A stretch of 64,000 nt of DNA from Thelonectria olida (taxonomy: Eukaryota > Ascomycota > Sordariomycetes > Hypocreales > Nectriaceae): positions 466,055 to 530,054 of the forward strand of contig JAGPYM010000028.1 of assembly GCA_020736575.1 (NCBI GenBank). The letters are read 5' to 3'. Every line of letters starts with the position of its first letter. Within the stretch, counting starts at the first letter, position 1. Shown here piece by piece: positions 22,126-34,100 of the stretch. The translations under genes were made by a program, and so were the position numbers. A model generated the notes under the pieces. The model made no database searches. It saw only the letters and a list, made by a program, of their open reading frames with translations, and had not been told where the DNA came from.

Positions 22126-25100
22126 ATGGCTCTGTTTGCAGTTGTATATCCAAGAATATGGGAGCTCCGGGATCCAAGTCCTGTGGCAAGTCTCGCCACT
22201 GGTGATTTGGACTACTTCGCATGGTAACCCCCTATTCTTCACCCCAGAAACCCTCAAGATATCCCTTGTAGTGATGGAGGCTGACCATCTTTCTCAGTAT
22301 CCTACATGCGCCCTCGTCACTTGGCCTTTTTCTGTTCACCTCCTACCAGATCACGACGCAGCACATCCAGCTCAGACGCTTCTGGGCCCCGGCAAGGCTG
22401 GTCTCCCTCGTCAGTCCAGCCCAATTCCCCCAGGACATCATCAATTGTCTGTTTAACCTTGCGAGACTAACGGAATGTGTTGAAACAGCTGCTCCAACTC
22501 CTCCTCATCAGCAACTTCATTGCCACAGTAGTCTTGCGTCTCCCGAAAGAAAACCTCCCCGATGAACAACTACTCTATCTGGCTGTTCGCGCCTCAACCA
22601 TACTCGCGACAACGGTAAACATCACAAGTCTATGTCTCGGGCTGTCTTCAACGGGTCGTGGTCTCTACCACCTAGCACTGTGCCTCCTCTGGCCCCGCAT
22701 CTCATCGGCCATCGACCTGAACGCTGCGAAACAATGCATAGGAGACGACGCATTTCTAGGCATTTTCGTTGCCGCCGCCTTGTTAGATGCTTTCTACCCA
22801 AGCCCTATCCAGCCTGGCCAACACCATCTCAAACGTACCGGGCTCGCCATCTTCCAGAAAATGACTTTCGACTGGTTGAATCCCCTCTTCCGTATCAAAG
22901 AAGCCCTCCGAGTCGACCACCTAACTCAGGAGAAGCTCCCCAGAGATTTTCCTTCCTATGAGCAGCGGTTCTACAACGCCTGCTTGTCCGCCACCGGCGG
23001 CTCCTCAATCTCTTTCTTTGCCTTTCTTCTCCGCGAGCACCGAGGCCAGATTGCCCGAGCCTCGTTGCTGAGGCTCGTCGACGATGCATCCAAGTTCTGC
23101 ATCCCCTGGCTCCTGCGAAGCTTCCTCGCCGATGTCTCCGCCCGCACTCTCGCACAGCTCTTCGTCGTCAGGATCGTCGGCACCCTGTGCGGCAACTACA
23201 GCGGACTGGCGCTACGCGAGACGAGCGCCCAGTACCGCGCCATGCTGTCGTCTGTGCTGCATGCAAAGGCCCTCAGGCTCGGGTATTACGGTCCTTCAGC
23301 CGCCGACCCGGACCTCGCCACCCTCAGCGAGGTGGACTCTTTCAGACTCAGCCAAGCCGTGCTTATGATTCTTGACATTTGGTCCTTCCCACTCCAGGTG
23401 GTCTTGTCTCTTGGCGGAGTTCTGTATCTCCTGTCATGGCAGGGTATCCTGGCTGCATTACTGGCTACGGTAACCCATCACCCCGTGACCTTATTTGTTC
23501 TTGCTTTTGTTCGCAGCTGACTGGTAATTGAATGATAGACCTTCACATTTCCTCTGCTGGGGCTTATCAAGCGAGCTGGCTTCTGGATCCAGAGCAACAT
23601 GGCCGCGAAGGATCGGCGCACGGCGCTCACGGCCGAGATCTTGAACGGTATCAAGACAATCAAGCTTCATGGCTGGGAGTCGGCCTTTAACGAAAAGCTT
23701 GAGCTAGCACGACAGAAAGATCTCGAGACTACGGCGCGCCAGGCTGTCTTTAACGCCATCATGGTCAGCATCACGCAGACCATCCCATCGGCGTTGATAG
23801 TGGCTTCGTTTGGGCTTGTCATCTGGAGCGGCGGCGCTATCAACAGCCAACTCGTATTTACCTGCATCTTGCTCTTCACCTTGTTGAGCAGCAGTGTGAT
23901 TTCACTGTCGGGCATCGCACCCCAGCTACAGATGATGAGTACATCAATGGCACGAGTCGTGAAGTACCTCGTGATCGACGAGACTGAGCACTCCGGCCCT
24001 CTTCTCACGGAAGTCGACCGTGGCTCTCAAGACCAGATACTTTCTGTTAGGACTGCCAAACTGAGGTGGCCTGGCCATCAGCCCATCGTTGGTGGCGGCA
24101 GCTTCAGCATCTATCCCGGTACCATCGCCATGGTTCAGGGCCAAACGGGCTCTGGCAAGTCGACACTTCTCTCGTCTCTCCTGCCCCATATCAAGAATGG
24201 GCATAGTATCGCCTATTTCCAGCAAGACCCGGTGCTGATAACGGGCACCATCAGGGACAACATCCTTCTCGGCAAGCCGTTCAACTACGACAGGTACCAG
24301 GCAGCCATTCACTCCTGTGCCCTTGCATCAGACTTGAGCCTCTTCATCGACGGCGATATGACCGTCTTGGGTGGTTCTGCATCTGTTTCAGGCGGGCAAA
24401 GGGCACGCATTAGCCTTGCGAGAGTTGTGTACACTGACGCCGACGTCAACATCTTAGACGACCCGTTTTCCGCTCTAGATATCAAGGCCCACCGGACAGT
24501 GGTGAAAAGATTGCTCGGAGCTAATGGTATTTTGAGAAAGTCGACAAACATTGTAGTGTCCAGCTCGGAACTCCTGGCGGCTGAAGCGGATTCGATCATC
24601 TCTCTGCAGGGCGGCACCATCGTCCAAGAAGCTGGCGAGCTGATTGCTATGGCTGAGAATTCTAGCGTTGATGCATCCTCAGGACTTACAGCAACAACAT
24701 CGGACCAAGTTGGAAACTTTGCTGCAACTCCAAAAACACCAATCAGGGGGATAACGGAGCTTCCGCCAAGCCCAATCGAATTTCAAGAGTCCGGAGGAGC
24801 GGTCACTGAAGGGCTTCTGGCCCACCCGATCGAGCCTCAAGACGCTGAAGAAGCCGTCATCAAGCATGCCCGTTCGTCATCGACCCCAAAACCTAAAGAG
24901 AACCCGCTGCGGAAGTTCCTGGACTACTGCGGCATCTGGGGCTGGTGTGGTGCCGCCTCATTGCTGATGCTGGGGAGGCTCTCATCAGTCGCATCTCTTG
25001 TCGTCCTCAAGAACGTGGCGGCCGCTGAAGATTCCGCATCTGCCGCAGCTGACCTTGGAATCTATTGCATTTTCAGCATCCTGCAAGTCATTTTCTTCTT

Positions 25101-26874
25101 CCTCTTCGTTGTCCTGCTCTACCGGTGGGCTATCCTCCCCGGGCAGCGCGTCTTTCACGCGCACTTGGTGTCTGCCGTGCTCTCGCAGAGCCTTGAATAC
25201 TTCGAACAGAGAAAGCCCGGAGACATCTTGAACCTCTTCACCGACTCACTCATGCGCGTCGACGTTGGCATGATGAGCTCCATCATTACCTTGGTCGGAC
25301 AGTACACCAACCTGCTCATTTCGGCCAGTGTCCTCACGTTGACTGCCCCTACTAGCTTGGTCTTCCTCGTACCTCTGATGGTGCTTTGCTACTACGTCCA
25401 AAGACTCTATGTCGACAAGCTCCGGGAACTCCGACACTTGGACGTACAGGCAAGGGCGCCCATTCTTGGACTGCTGCAGCAGGCCCAGCGTGGACGTGTC
25501 ATGTTCAGCGCCTTCGGCTACACGACGCACCAGCTTGAGCAATTCACAGGGCTGATCGAGGACAGCATGCGTGCGTTCTTCAACCTCACGTGTCTGGAGC
25601 CGTGGCTGGCCGTCAGACTTGACGTGTGCTCCGTCACCCTGCAGGTCTTTGCCGGCATCTCCCTCATCGTGTCATCAGTGGACACGGGCACCATCGGCTT
25701 CGTCATGACGTACGTTTTCCAAATTACGCTCATCTTCAGCGTCATCTCACGCTTTAGTGCTCAGTTGGAGACGGACTTGGTGTCGTTTTCAAGAATCTTG
25801 GAGTGCATCGAGGCTAGTGAAGACAAGGCCAATGCCGAAACCGCATCAGAGCGATTTCACGTCTCGAGATATCCGGTAGGACAGCGTTTCATCCCCCCTT
25901 CAACCTGGCCGTACGCGGGCAAGATATCTCTCAGTGCATTCAGTGCGAGCTACAAGGACGACTCGCCCCTATGTCTCGACTCGATTAACCTCGACATTGC
26001 ACCCGGGGAGAAGGTCGCCGTCATTGGCCGTACAGGTGCTGGCAAGTCGTCTTTCCTGCTCGCCATCCTGGGACTGGCCAATTCCTGCTCCGGGCACGTC
26101 CACGTCGACGATATTGACATATACGCGGCCAATGACTCTATGTATCGCCAAAACCTTGCTTTGATTCCTCAGGAGCCCGTCATCTTTGCGGGCTCGGTGA
26201 GGGAGAACCTAGACCCCCTGAAACGCTGCACGGACTCCGCGATGCAGGACGCACTGGACAAGACAGGCTTCGAGTCTGCTATCAGAAAGTCGCTCGTGCG
26301 CAAGACAGACGAAGCACAGCTGCGAGCATCTGTACTAGACTTGAGACTTGACTCGGAGTAAGTCCCTGAATCAACTTCCAACCACTTTCACAGACTTGGA
26401 CTAACGTGGCGCCATAAAGCCTGCAGCTTTCTGCGGGAGAGATTCAACTGCTTGCTCTGGCTCGAGCAGTGCTTCAGAATGCGAAGATACTCCTTCTTGA
26501 TGAGGGTGAGTCCGTCGCCGAGAGCACGGGTATCCAATCCTGCTAATAACATCTTAGCTACGGCAAGCCTGGATCCTGACACGGAACGAAAGATGCACAA
26601 ACTGATCCAGCACCACTTTGAGGACGTGACGACTATTGCCGTTATGCATAAGTTGGAAACAACAGTGAGTGTCTGGTTTTATATTTTAAGATTTTGCTGC
26701 ATTCTGATGGTCTTTTAGGAGGCTTATGATAAGGTGTTAGTGTTGGACAGTGGAAGGGTGCTGGAATTTGATACGCCTGCATCTCTACTGAATCGCCCAG
26801 GCACTCGATACTCCGCCATGATGAGCGAGGCTGGCTTGTTGGACAATGCGGGGGAGACGCTTGGCCTTCTGTGA
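22126..26874 (+). CDS. ABCC-type (MRP-like) ABC transporter
   Basis: Full-length exporter of organic anions or conjugates in the plasma or vacuolar membrane. Exons 22126-22223, 22298-22409, 22489-23469, 23539-26357, 26420-26505, 26558-26664, 26719-26874 give about 1452 aa in the order TMD0-TMD1-NBD1-TMD2-NBD2. NBD1: Walker A GQTGSGKSTLL, signature VSGGQRARISLAR, Walker B NILDDPFSALD. NBD2: Walker A GRTGAGKSSFLL, signature LSAGEIQLLALARA, Walker B ILLLDEATASLD. NBD1 has DDP in place of DE after Walker B, as MRPs do, so site 1 is degenerate; NBD2's signature SAGE departs from SGGQ. The first two exons are my reconstruction from splice signals and give a hydrophobic N terminus. Transcribed away from the regulator; probable product exporter or self-protection pump of the cluster. 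Confidence 0.9.
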
Positions 26875-27176
26875 ACCCAACAGCACACACAGGGGATCAT
26901 CGGTATTTAGTAGCGTTAGTGTCTTGGCTTCCAAGACGGCACAATTCACCACCGGGCTTACTCGTCAGAAGTCTTGTCGACCTAATGAGCATAAATAAAT
27001 GTGAACAGATCGCGCGCCTCGAAAGCTTCCAGCACGCCATCTCCGTCCGTCTCCTCTCCTCTCCTCTCCTCCTCAGCTCCTCACCTCCCGAATCCAAAAA
27101 CCGCCAGCGCCAACACGCCGCGTCTCAGTTGGTCACCGGCGAAGAATCAAGACAGCAGCCTGTCCGTAAAAGCATT

Positions 27177-28107
27177 ATGAAGGACCTCCTGCGTAGGCTC
27201 GCGTCCTTGGTGCTCATATTGCTGCCCTCTCCGCCCCAGCTATGGCACAGAGCGATTGGGACCCCGACGACAACCTCCGCCCATACAACATGACCGCGAC
27301 CGACCGCGAGTGGCTTCTTCATCGAAAGATCGGGTCCTACTACAGAGGCACCCTCCGGTTAATTTTCCGGATAATAGTCGCCGAGGCAGTAGGCGTAGTC
27401 ACGCCAAATTTCAAGAGGATATAGAGAGGTGACGCGTGCCACGAGTACATCAACCGCACATTAAGAGCCGAGTATAACGCCCTAGTCGCCGTAAACAAGG
27501 TTCCCGCCAGCTATCGCGGCAGCAATCCCGTGCAGATCGTCATCCACGCCGTAGACCCAGCTTTCGAGCTCAACAGTGCCCATGGCTTCCACGACAATGT
27601 CCCTTATAGCCATTTCCACAAATTTCACCTAGATACCGGGTACGTAAGCCGAAGCCCTACTCCTCAAAAATCACAAATGAGCCTATGGCTTCTGAAGTCA
27701 CGAGCTCAACGCATCCCGAAGCTGATTATCTCCCTCTCTCGTGTCTAGGAGCAAACACAGCAGCGACGACGAGGAGCGATGGCTCATCCCCCGTCGACAA
27801 CGCATACAACGACACGTCGTACGAGTACCGAGTCGACGGCGCCATGACCGACTGGGGTGCACGTTCTGGGCAAGAACCATTGCGGTTCAACTTCTCGCGT
27901 CAGTGCAGCAGTGACTGGTACTCGGCTCGGCGGCCGACGAGGAACGACTTCCTCTTCACGGGTGAATGGCTCGGGCTTATCAACGAGACACGGCATGAAG
28001 ATGGGCCTGAGGATGCCTGGATGGACGGGGGTAGGTTCCCGCGGTACAGTGCGTACGTCCCAGAGTCTAGCGCGAGCTGTTTCATCTCCGGACGGTGCAT
28101 GGATTGA
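27177..28107 (+). pseudogene. Broken gene for a small secreted protein of unknown function
   Basis: An ATG at 27177 opens MKDLLRRLASLVLI; one base out of frame the sequence continues AALSAPAMAQSDWDPDDN, together a convincing signal peptide with an AMA cleavage site. The frame from MAQSDW runs on to about 27640 except for a single TAG at 27422-27424; beyond it DACHEYINRTLRAEYNAL and HFHKFHLDTG look coding. A GT-AG intron (about 27640-27748) leads to KHSSDDEERWLIP, and after another shift near 27795 to DNAYNDTSYEYRVDG, CSSDWYSARRPTRND, GRFPRYSAYVPESS and a terminal Cys pair (CFISGRC). So: two frameshifts and one nonsense in an otherwise ordinary secreted protein of roughly 250 residues. I do not recognise the family. 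Confidence 0.55.
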
Positions 28108-28527
28108 GTGTTTCTCTAGACCACGAGAGACAATGTGGTAGTGCTTGGGGATGCCACAGAGCCAGTCAAGTCCAGACGATAGTCAGTCCAGACATCGTGA
28201 GGGGCGCCGTTCTCAATGCCCCTTTTAGGGATAGCGAGGAAGCCCATCGGAAAAAGGGGGTTACAAGCGGTAACAACAACCGGAGACAACCCTGAACAAT
28301 TGTTTCACAACACACTACTACTCGTGTCCAGTCTTTCTATCCATTCTCGGCTGGCCTCGGTACTCTGTCACAGCGCGTAGCCCGAGAATCAGTTGACCTT
28401 CAAATAGGTATAAGAAAAGAGTGCATCATTCAGTGTGTAAACAACACTCGACATAGTGCCTCTGACAGCGACTTATCCTATCTCTCCAACCCTCCTGATC
28501 TTGAAGTTCAAGTCGTTAGCTCTGACG

Positions 28528-29957
28528 ATGTCACCTGGTGCCATTTCAACGGACGAGAGTGCCGCCAACTCGGTGGTTGCTCCCTCCGAACTGAAGCTGC
28601 ACGAGATGGTCCCTTCGAAACTCGTCCTGAATCTCGTGCCGTACGATCAGCAGAGCCCAGTTCCCGGACTCTACGATCCTATTCGGATGACGAATAAAGC
28701 TGTCGCGGGCCACTTGCTCCAGATGCCCTGGGACGAGGAAACAGGCTGGGGATCGCCGACCATCGGCAAGTACGACAACCTCAGCCTCGACCCGAGCGCA
28801 AGCGTGTTGCATTATGCTACGGAGACATTTGTAAGTCGCACCCCTCCACCCTGCTTCTGTCCTCCTTTCCAAACAAATATCAAATGAGCCCGCACCGGCC
28901 GCGTCATCTCCGATTATGGGAACTGACCTGGTATGACATGTAGGAAGGCATGAAAGCCTACCGAGGGTTCGACGGAAAGCTGAGGCTCTTCCGGCCGGAG
29001 CTGAACGCCGAGAGACTTCTTCGATCCAACGCACGTGTCTCCTTGCCATCCTTTGACCCAAAGGCTGCATTGGAGCTAATTGCTGCGTATGCTGCAGTGG
29101 AGTGCCCACGATGGCTCCCCGAGCCCGGTTCGCACCTCTACATCCGGCCCGCCATGATCGGTAGCGGCCGAGCCATTGGAATTAACAAGCCCCCCGAGGC
29201 TCTTTTCTTCGTCTTCGGCACCCTTTTCCCTCAAGCCCGGCGACTTGCCACCGTGTACCATCTCCTCACGAGCCAGCCAAGCCAGATCCGGGCCTGGCCG
29301 GGTGGTTTCGGCGCCAACAAGGTCGGCGCGAACTACGGCCCTTCCATTACGTCCCACGTAGAGGCGAAGAGAAGAGGCTGTAATCAGACTTTGTGGCTCT
29401 TCGGCCAGGAAGAGCTCGTAACCGAGGCTGGAGGCAGCAACTTCTTTGTCGTCATGCGCCGTCAGAACTCAGATCAACTCGAGCTTGTGACCAGCCCTCT
29501 GGATACAGGCATTATTCTGGACGGCATCACGCGCCGCAGTGTCCTAGACCTGGCGCGTGAGAGGGCTCCGGATCTAGAGGTTGTTGAAAGGCCGCTTACC
29601 ATGAGCGAAATCGCTGCGGCCGCGTCGGAGGGCAGACTTGTCGAGTCATTCGTGTCAGGCACAGCCGTAAGTCATTCCCACCAGTTTTCTTTTTGCGATT
29701 TGTGTCCTGTTCTGTCTTGCCTTGGTCAGAGGTCTTGTTAACATAGAGACTAGGTCTTCATTTCGCCTGTGGCATCCATCACTCATGGTGATTCCGTGGT
29801 TCGCTTCCCAATGACTGTTCTGGAAAATGGAGAGAAAAGGCCAGCTGAGAAGTACTCGACAACCATTCGCACATGGCTAGAAGAGATCATTTATGGAAAG
29901 GTTGATCACCCGTGGGGCTATATTGTTGAAGAGAACCAACAGCTTGGGTCCAGCTAG
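28528..29957 (+). CDS. Branched-chain amino acid aminotransferase (PLP fold type IV)
   Basis: Transfers the amino group of Leu, Ile or Val to 2-oxoglutarate, giving the branched 2-oxo acids, or the reverse. Exons 28528-28830, 28944-29666, 29754-29957 give 409 aa. Motifs: YATETFEGMKAYRG at the first junction, WPGGFGANKVGANYGP with the PLP Lys near residue 226, LWLFGQEELVTEAGGSNFF (the PLP-binding Glu region) and SGTAVFISPV split by the second intron. No obvious mitochondrial presequence, so a cytosolic, pathway-dedicated copy is likely (inference); housekeeping fungal BCATs exist in other copies. The upstream region has the direct repeat AGTCCAGAC near 28168-28190. It converges on the D-2-hydroxyacid dehydrogenase 320 bp away, which could reduce its keto-acid product. 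Confidence 0.93.
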
Positions 29958-30277
29958 GCCTAGATACGCAAATAGAGTTGAGATCAATGACCTCGTTCCA
30001 AGATGTTGAGAGCCCTTGACAATGATCTTGGACATCAAGCGCAGACCAAACAGCTAATCATGGTTTCAAGTTCGATAGATGATGGGAATGTGTGTAAGGA
30101 CCTCGCGTATCCATAGCGCTCCGCGTGGGATCAGCAGAGCATCTCATTTCAACACATCGTTCCTAATTCTTTGAAACTCTATCTAGGCGTTGGGCAGCAT
30201 CTATCCATCCCTTTTTCTATCGTTTATTCAACCTTTAATGTTCTCTCTTGGAATGCTCAACAACTCGTCCATCTTTT

Positions 30278-31390
30278 TCAGGCACTGGACCGCATGGTTC
30301 TGCATGGTGTGTCAGTCAGGAGCACCTCCCAGAGAATCAAGCAATGTTTTCTTGCCCTCAAGGCTCCGCGACTTAGGCCTCCCACATGTGGCAAGAGGGT
30401 TACGCAATCGTATTGGAACAGTCTTGGGTTTACTTCCGGCCTGAAGATACGGTGGTCAGCCATGCACGTCTGGATTGAGATAGAAGAATGTGCGTACTCA
30501 TGGTAATGGACATCGGTGCCATATCCTCTCACGATGCCACCTTCAATAGCAGAGCACAAGGCGTCTTCATCGATGCACTTTCCCCTGGCAACACTGACAA
30601 TACGAACGCCGGGTTTCATGAGCTGAAACATACGTCCAGAGAGCAGGTGGCGTGTCTCTGTTGTGTATGGACACGCGAGAAGGACGCAGTCGACCTCGGA
30701 AATCAAGGACTCCAAATTGGGATGAAAAACCAACTCCGGGAGGCGAACGACTTCCTTCCCGTCTGTTCGGTTGGAGAGCAAAGCGGCTCTAATACTCGGC
30801 CTGTCCAAACAATGAATCTCCATCCCAATTGCGGCGGCATACCTGGCAATCTGCTTCCCTATGGAACCCATGCCAACGATGCCGAGTGTTTTGCCTTGAG
30901 GATCTGAAGATTTCATGGCTGCAAACTGAGCCTGGCGAAAGTGGTCAGTCCGAAGCATCCGTTCCGAGTAGCTTAGGTGACGGAAGGCTGAGATGATGAG
31001 GTATATCGCAGCAGTGGCCGTCGCGTCCATCCCACCAGTCGTGCTGAAGAACTCGACTCCTTTGTTTCGTAAACCAACGACGTCTTCCTCTTCAGAGCCG
31101 TGACCGAAGCAGCCAACGACCCTGAGCGAGGCGGGATAATACGAAAGTGCTCGTCCAGTCCATCCGGACCGTGGCCGCTCAATCCCCTCTGGCATATCGA
31201 GTCCTATCCTGATAATGGCTTGGACATCGCTCAGCGAGCCCCCGCCTTGCATTGACTGGTGGAAATCGGCAATTCGAGAAAACTCGTACACGTGCAAGTC
31301 GTATTTTGCACGGAGCGCGTCGATTTGCTGGGAAGGGACAAGCCCATTGTCGGGAGATCCGATGAGAAGCACCTTCGGACTCGGAGGCAT
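30278..31390 (-). CDS. D-isomer-specific 2-hydroxyacid dehydrogenase
   Basis: NAD(P)H-dependent reductase of 2-oxo acids to D-2-hydroxy acids. Exons 31390-30498 and 30440-30278 give 351 aa. The 57 bp intron is a multiple of three without a stop, so the frame reads through it, but GTACGC...CTGACC...CAG and the restored run HEPEVNPRL show it is spliced. Rossmann motif GIVGMGSIGKQIA at residues 170-182; catalytic Arg 269 in VARGK, Glu 298 in HEPE (its codon is completed by splicing) and His 316 in LPHVGG. The C terminus is short after the catalytic His. Partner by position is the aminotransferase, which suggests 2-oxoisovalerate or 2-oxoisocaproate as substrate; glyoxylate or hydroxypyruvate remain possible. 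Divergent from the MFS gene. Confidence 0.92.
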   Translation of the reverse strand: MPPSPKVLLIGSPDNGLVPSQQIDALRAKYDLHVYEFSRIADFHQSMQGGGSLSDVQAIIRIGLDMPEGIERPRSGWTGRALSYYPASLRVVGCFGHGSEEEDVVGLRNKGVEFFSTTGGMDATATAAIYLIISAFRHLSYSERMLRTDHFRQAQFAAMKSSDPQGKTLGIVGMGSIGKQIARYAAAIGMEIHCLDRPSIRAALLSNRTDGKEVVRLPELVFHPNLESLISEVDCVLLACPYTTETRHLLSGRMFQLMKPGVRIVSVARGKCIDEDALCSAIEGGIVRGYGTDVHYHEYAHSSISIQTCMADHRIFRPEVNPRLFQYDCVTLLPHVGGLSRGALRARKHCLILWEVLLTDTPCRTMRSSA

Positions 31391-32035
31391 GGCTGATGAG
31401 CAGCTCGTTCAAGGACGGCGAGCGCAGCACTTTGACTAGGCGCTCCAGGCGGATTGGCAGAAAATATAGAACTCGCGTCGAAAACTCCTCGAGGAATCAA
31501 TCATCCACAGGTGCGCCAGATGTACAGAAGTACGATGAAATATGGCCGACTGGTCGCAATGCATGTCCCAACTTGGCGTAAGGTAGCCTCTATCTCTTCC
31601 CGATCACAGCTTCGAGGGTATCTCCATAACTCCATCGCATGCTCGTGGTGCCGATTCCCGAGCCGGTGGGCCGAATCACAACTCCGTTCCCGTTTACGGC
31701 AATAGGACTAGCGGCGTTCTCCTTATCAGCTTGTCACGTCGATCCTGGCTGACAACACAGCCGAGGGACCGACGTTTGTCGTTCTTGGGAGATCAATCCA
31801 CAGTTCATCCGAGCTCCTTCTGGCCCCAATAGCAGAGAGTGAGGATGCTGGTGGTTTTTCATCTTGGGAACAATGTGCCAGATACGAAGACATCACGATC
31901 AAAATAAGGGCCCCCCCTCTCACAATGGCATGAAAGCTTCGCGCATGATGCAACATCTTACATTCTTTATGAAAGCAACTCGACTCTTAATAGTTGTTTT
32001 AAACATCACTACTATTTCGAGCACCAGATCTAAAT
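31391..32035. promoter_or_regulatory. Divergent promoter, dehydrogenase / MFS carrier
   Basis: 645 bp between the two ATGs. No clear conserved site recognised; the sequence has no convincing exon. Confidence 0.4.
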
Positions 32036-33908
32036 ATGACGTCCTTGAAGAGGCAACCCTCCCCAGACCACCACCCTCCCCATCATCGGAACCTTCGCAG
32101 TTATCTTCCACAACCCGGGCCCTCCAACTCTAACTCTAAGCATGGCTCCCATGATGGCTTCTTGAGTAGTTCGGAGGTCGTCTTAGGATCCCGCGAGGAA
32201 TCGTTCGACGTCCCAACTGCCCCTGGTCGCCAAAGAGGGGCACTCTGCCTTGCCTCAGTTCTTCTCATCACGTATGCACAAGCTTCCCAACAAATCCTAT
32301 CTCGTCTACAGCCCCGAGTTTCTAACATAGTGCACCGTTCCAGATTAACCGGGGGCAGCATCAACACCTTCAGCTTTTATGGACCACGGCTTCTCCATGA
32401 TCTGCACCTGACCCAGTACCACATCGGCAGCATCTCCACGATCATGATGACCTCAGCTTACTCCCTAATCCCTGTACTCGGCCGTCTCTGCCAGTTGACA
32501 TCCCCGGGATTCTTATCCTCCATCGCCGCCGTCTTCTTTGGGCTCGGATTTCTCTTGCTGGCGTGGGTTTTCGACGCGCAAGCAGACGATGGCGGGCGCG
32601 ACGTCTCCATATCTTTTACAGTCTGCGCCGCCGCTTTTTCTCTTATCGGTGCGGCAACCAGTGCCGTTGTCATGGGCGCCATGGCTGCCTGCGCCAAAAC
32701 CTTTGAGAGGAGTCCCTCGAAAGGCATCATCATGTCCGTCCCAACCGCCTGCATTGCCATTAGCGGGATGGTGGAGAGCCAGGTCGCAGTCCGACTCTTC
32801 TCTCGACCTGTCACCCAAGGCTACATCATCGCCACGGAACTGGACGTGGTGCGATTTTGCCACTTCCTCGCCCCTCTGCTCTTCATTTCGGGGCTTGCTG
32901 GAAGCTTTGGTCTGCGCATGCCTACAATTCCCACTGATCGGGACTCGGAGGAAGCAGACGTTCGCCCGAGAGCCGTCTCAAGGATGAATTACGGAGCAAT
33001 CAAGGCTCCCGCCTCGTCTCCCACGAGACAGGTCGTTGTTGAAACAACCCTTCCAGACGTGAGCGCCGTGGACTGCCAACTCCTCAGCCACAACATCAGA
33101 ATCAGGAATCCAAAGGATTCATCCACCCCTAATCTACTCAGAGACCCAGTCCTGTGGCTCCTAGCAGTGGCAAGCCTCCTCCTTCATGGGGTGTGCGAGG
33201 TCTTTAGTTTGAATGTGAGTTCCTCCCCGGCTGCTAGGCGAACAAATCTTTATTCAGGTAACATACTGCTAACACCACTGCATCAAGGTTGGCTCTATCA
33301 TGCAATCTACTAGCGCAGATGCGACGCTGACAAGTTCTGTCGAAAGCCGGATCTCACAGCATGTCGCGATACTTGCCATCTCGACCATGTCCGCTCGCTT
33401 TATGGTGGGGTTTGTGTTTGACCGGCTGTGCGATCACGGCATCGGCTCCCATGATGCCCAAAAACCTTCTCGGAGCATTTTCCGCTCGCCATTTATCATA
33501 GTCATCGTCCCTGCCACCCTAGGCGCTTGTGGTATGATGCTACTTGCAAGCCTACCAACGCAAAGCGCCGGCTCGGTACTGGACGTGGTTTCCTGCCTTG
33601 TCGGTCTGACATATGGGGCTGGCTCATCGCTTGCTCTAATTTCTACACTTCTGTGGTCCTCTGAGCAGTTTCCAATGGCGTTTGGGATCATTAACATGAC
33701 GCCAGCCGCTGGAATAGGACTCTATAGCTCTATCTACGCCTTCTTCTTTGAGCTTAGAACATCCTCACCTCGTCACGAGGATCAGTGTTTTGGCTGGGTA
33801 TGCTATGGGGCATGGGCTGGCAGCGCGATTGTTGGCTTGGTGATTGCCATGGTGTGTGTCATCGGGGCTGGACGGGTCATCAAGCATCGTCATGTGCCCT
33901 TCTTCTAG
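32036..33908 (+). CDS. MFS transporter, Mch1/nodulin-like type
   Basis: Polytopic carrier of about 575 aa, probably for a monocarboxylate-like solute in the vacuolar or plasma membrane. Exons 32036-32271, 32344-33214, 33288-33908. The first intron (72 bp, stop-free, GTATGC...CTAAC...CAG) is needed to give ITLTGGSINTFSFYGPRL, the conserved first-helix phrase of this family; without it the helix is broken. About twelve hydrophobic helices with a large hydrophilic loop in the middle (TIPTDRDSEEADVRPRAV...). Hydrophilic Ser/Pro-rich N terminus of about 65 residues. A possible role is moving the hydroxy or keto acid made by its divergent neighbour; that is inference. Confidence 0.88.
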
Positions 33909-34100
33909 AATTGGTTTCACTGCATAAGGATTCCTGCGACTCTCGTGTAGAAAACACCAAGTGCATGGTTCTACGAACAAATGGACATTTGAACAATGAA
34001 GCTTGCAATTCCTTCGGTCAAACTGTGGAAAAGGTACAACCATCCTCCACCTCGGAATCAATGTGGCTTGAACGAAGCTGCACGTTGTCCATGCAGTTCT

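Noticed and set aside
27030..27080. CTCCT tandem run as a repeat element
   Set aside because: Short pyrimidine tract typical of a fungal 5' leader upstream of the broken secreted-protein gene.
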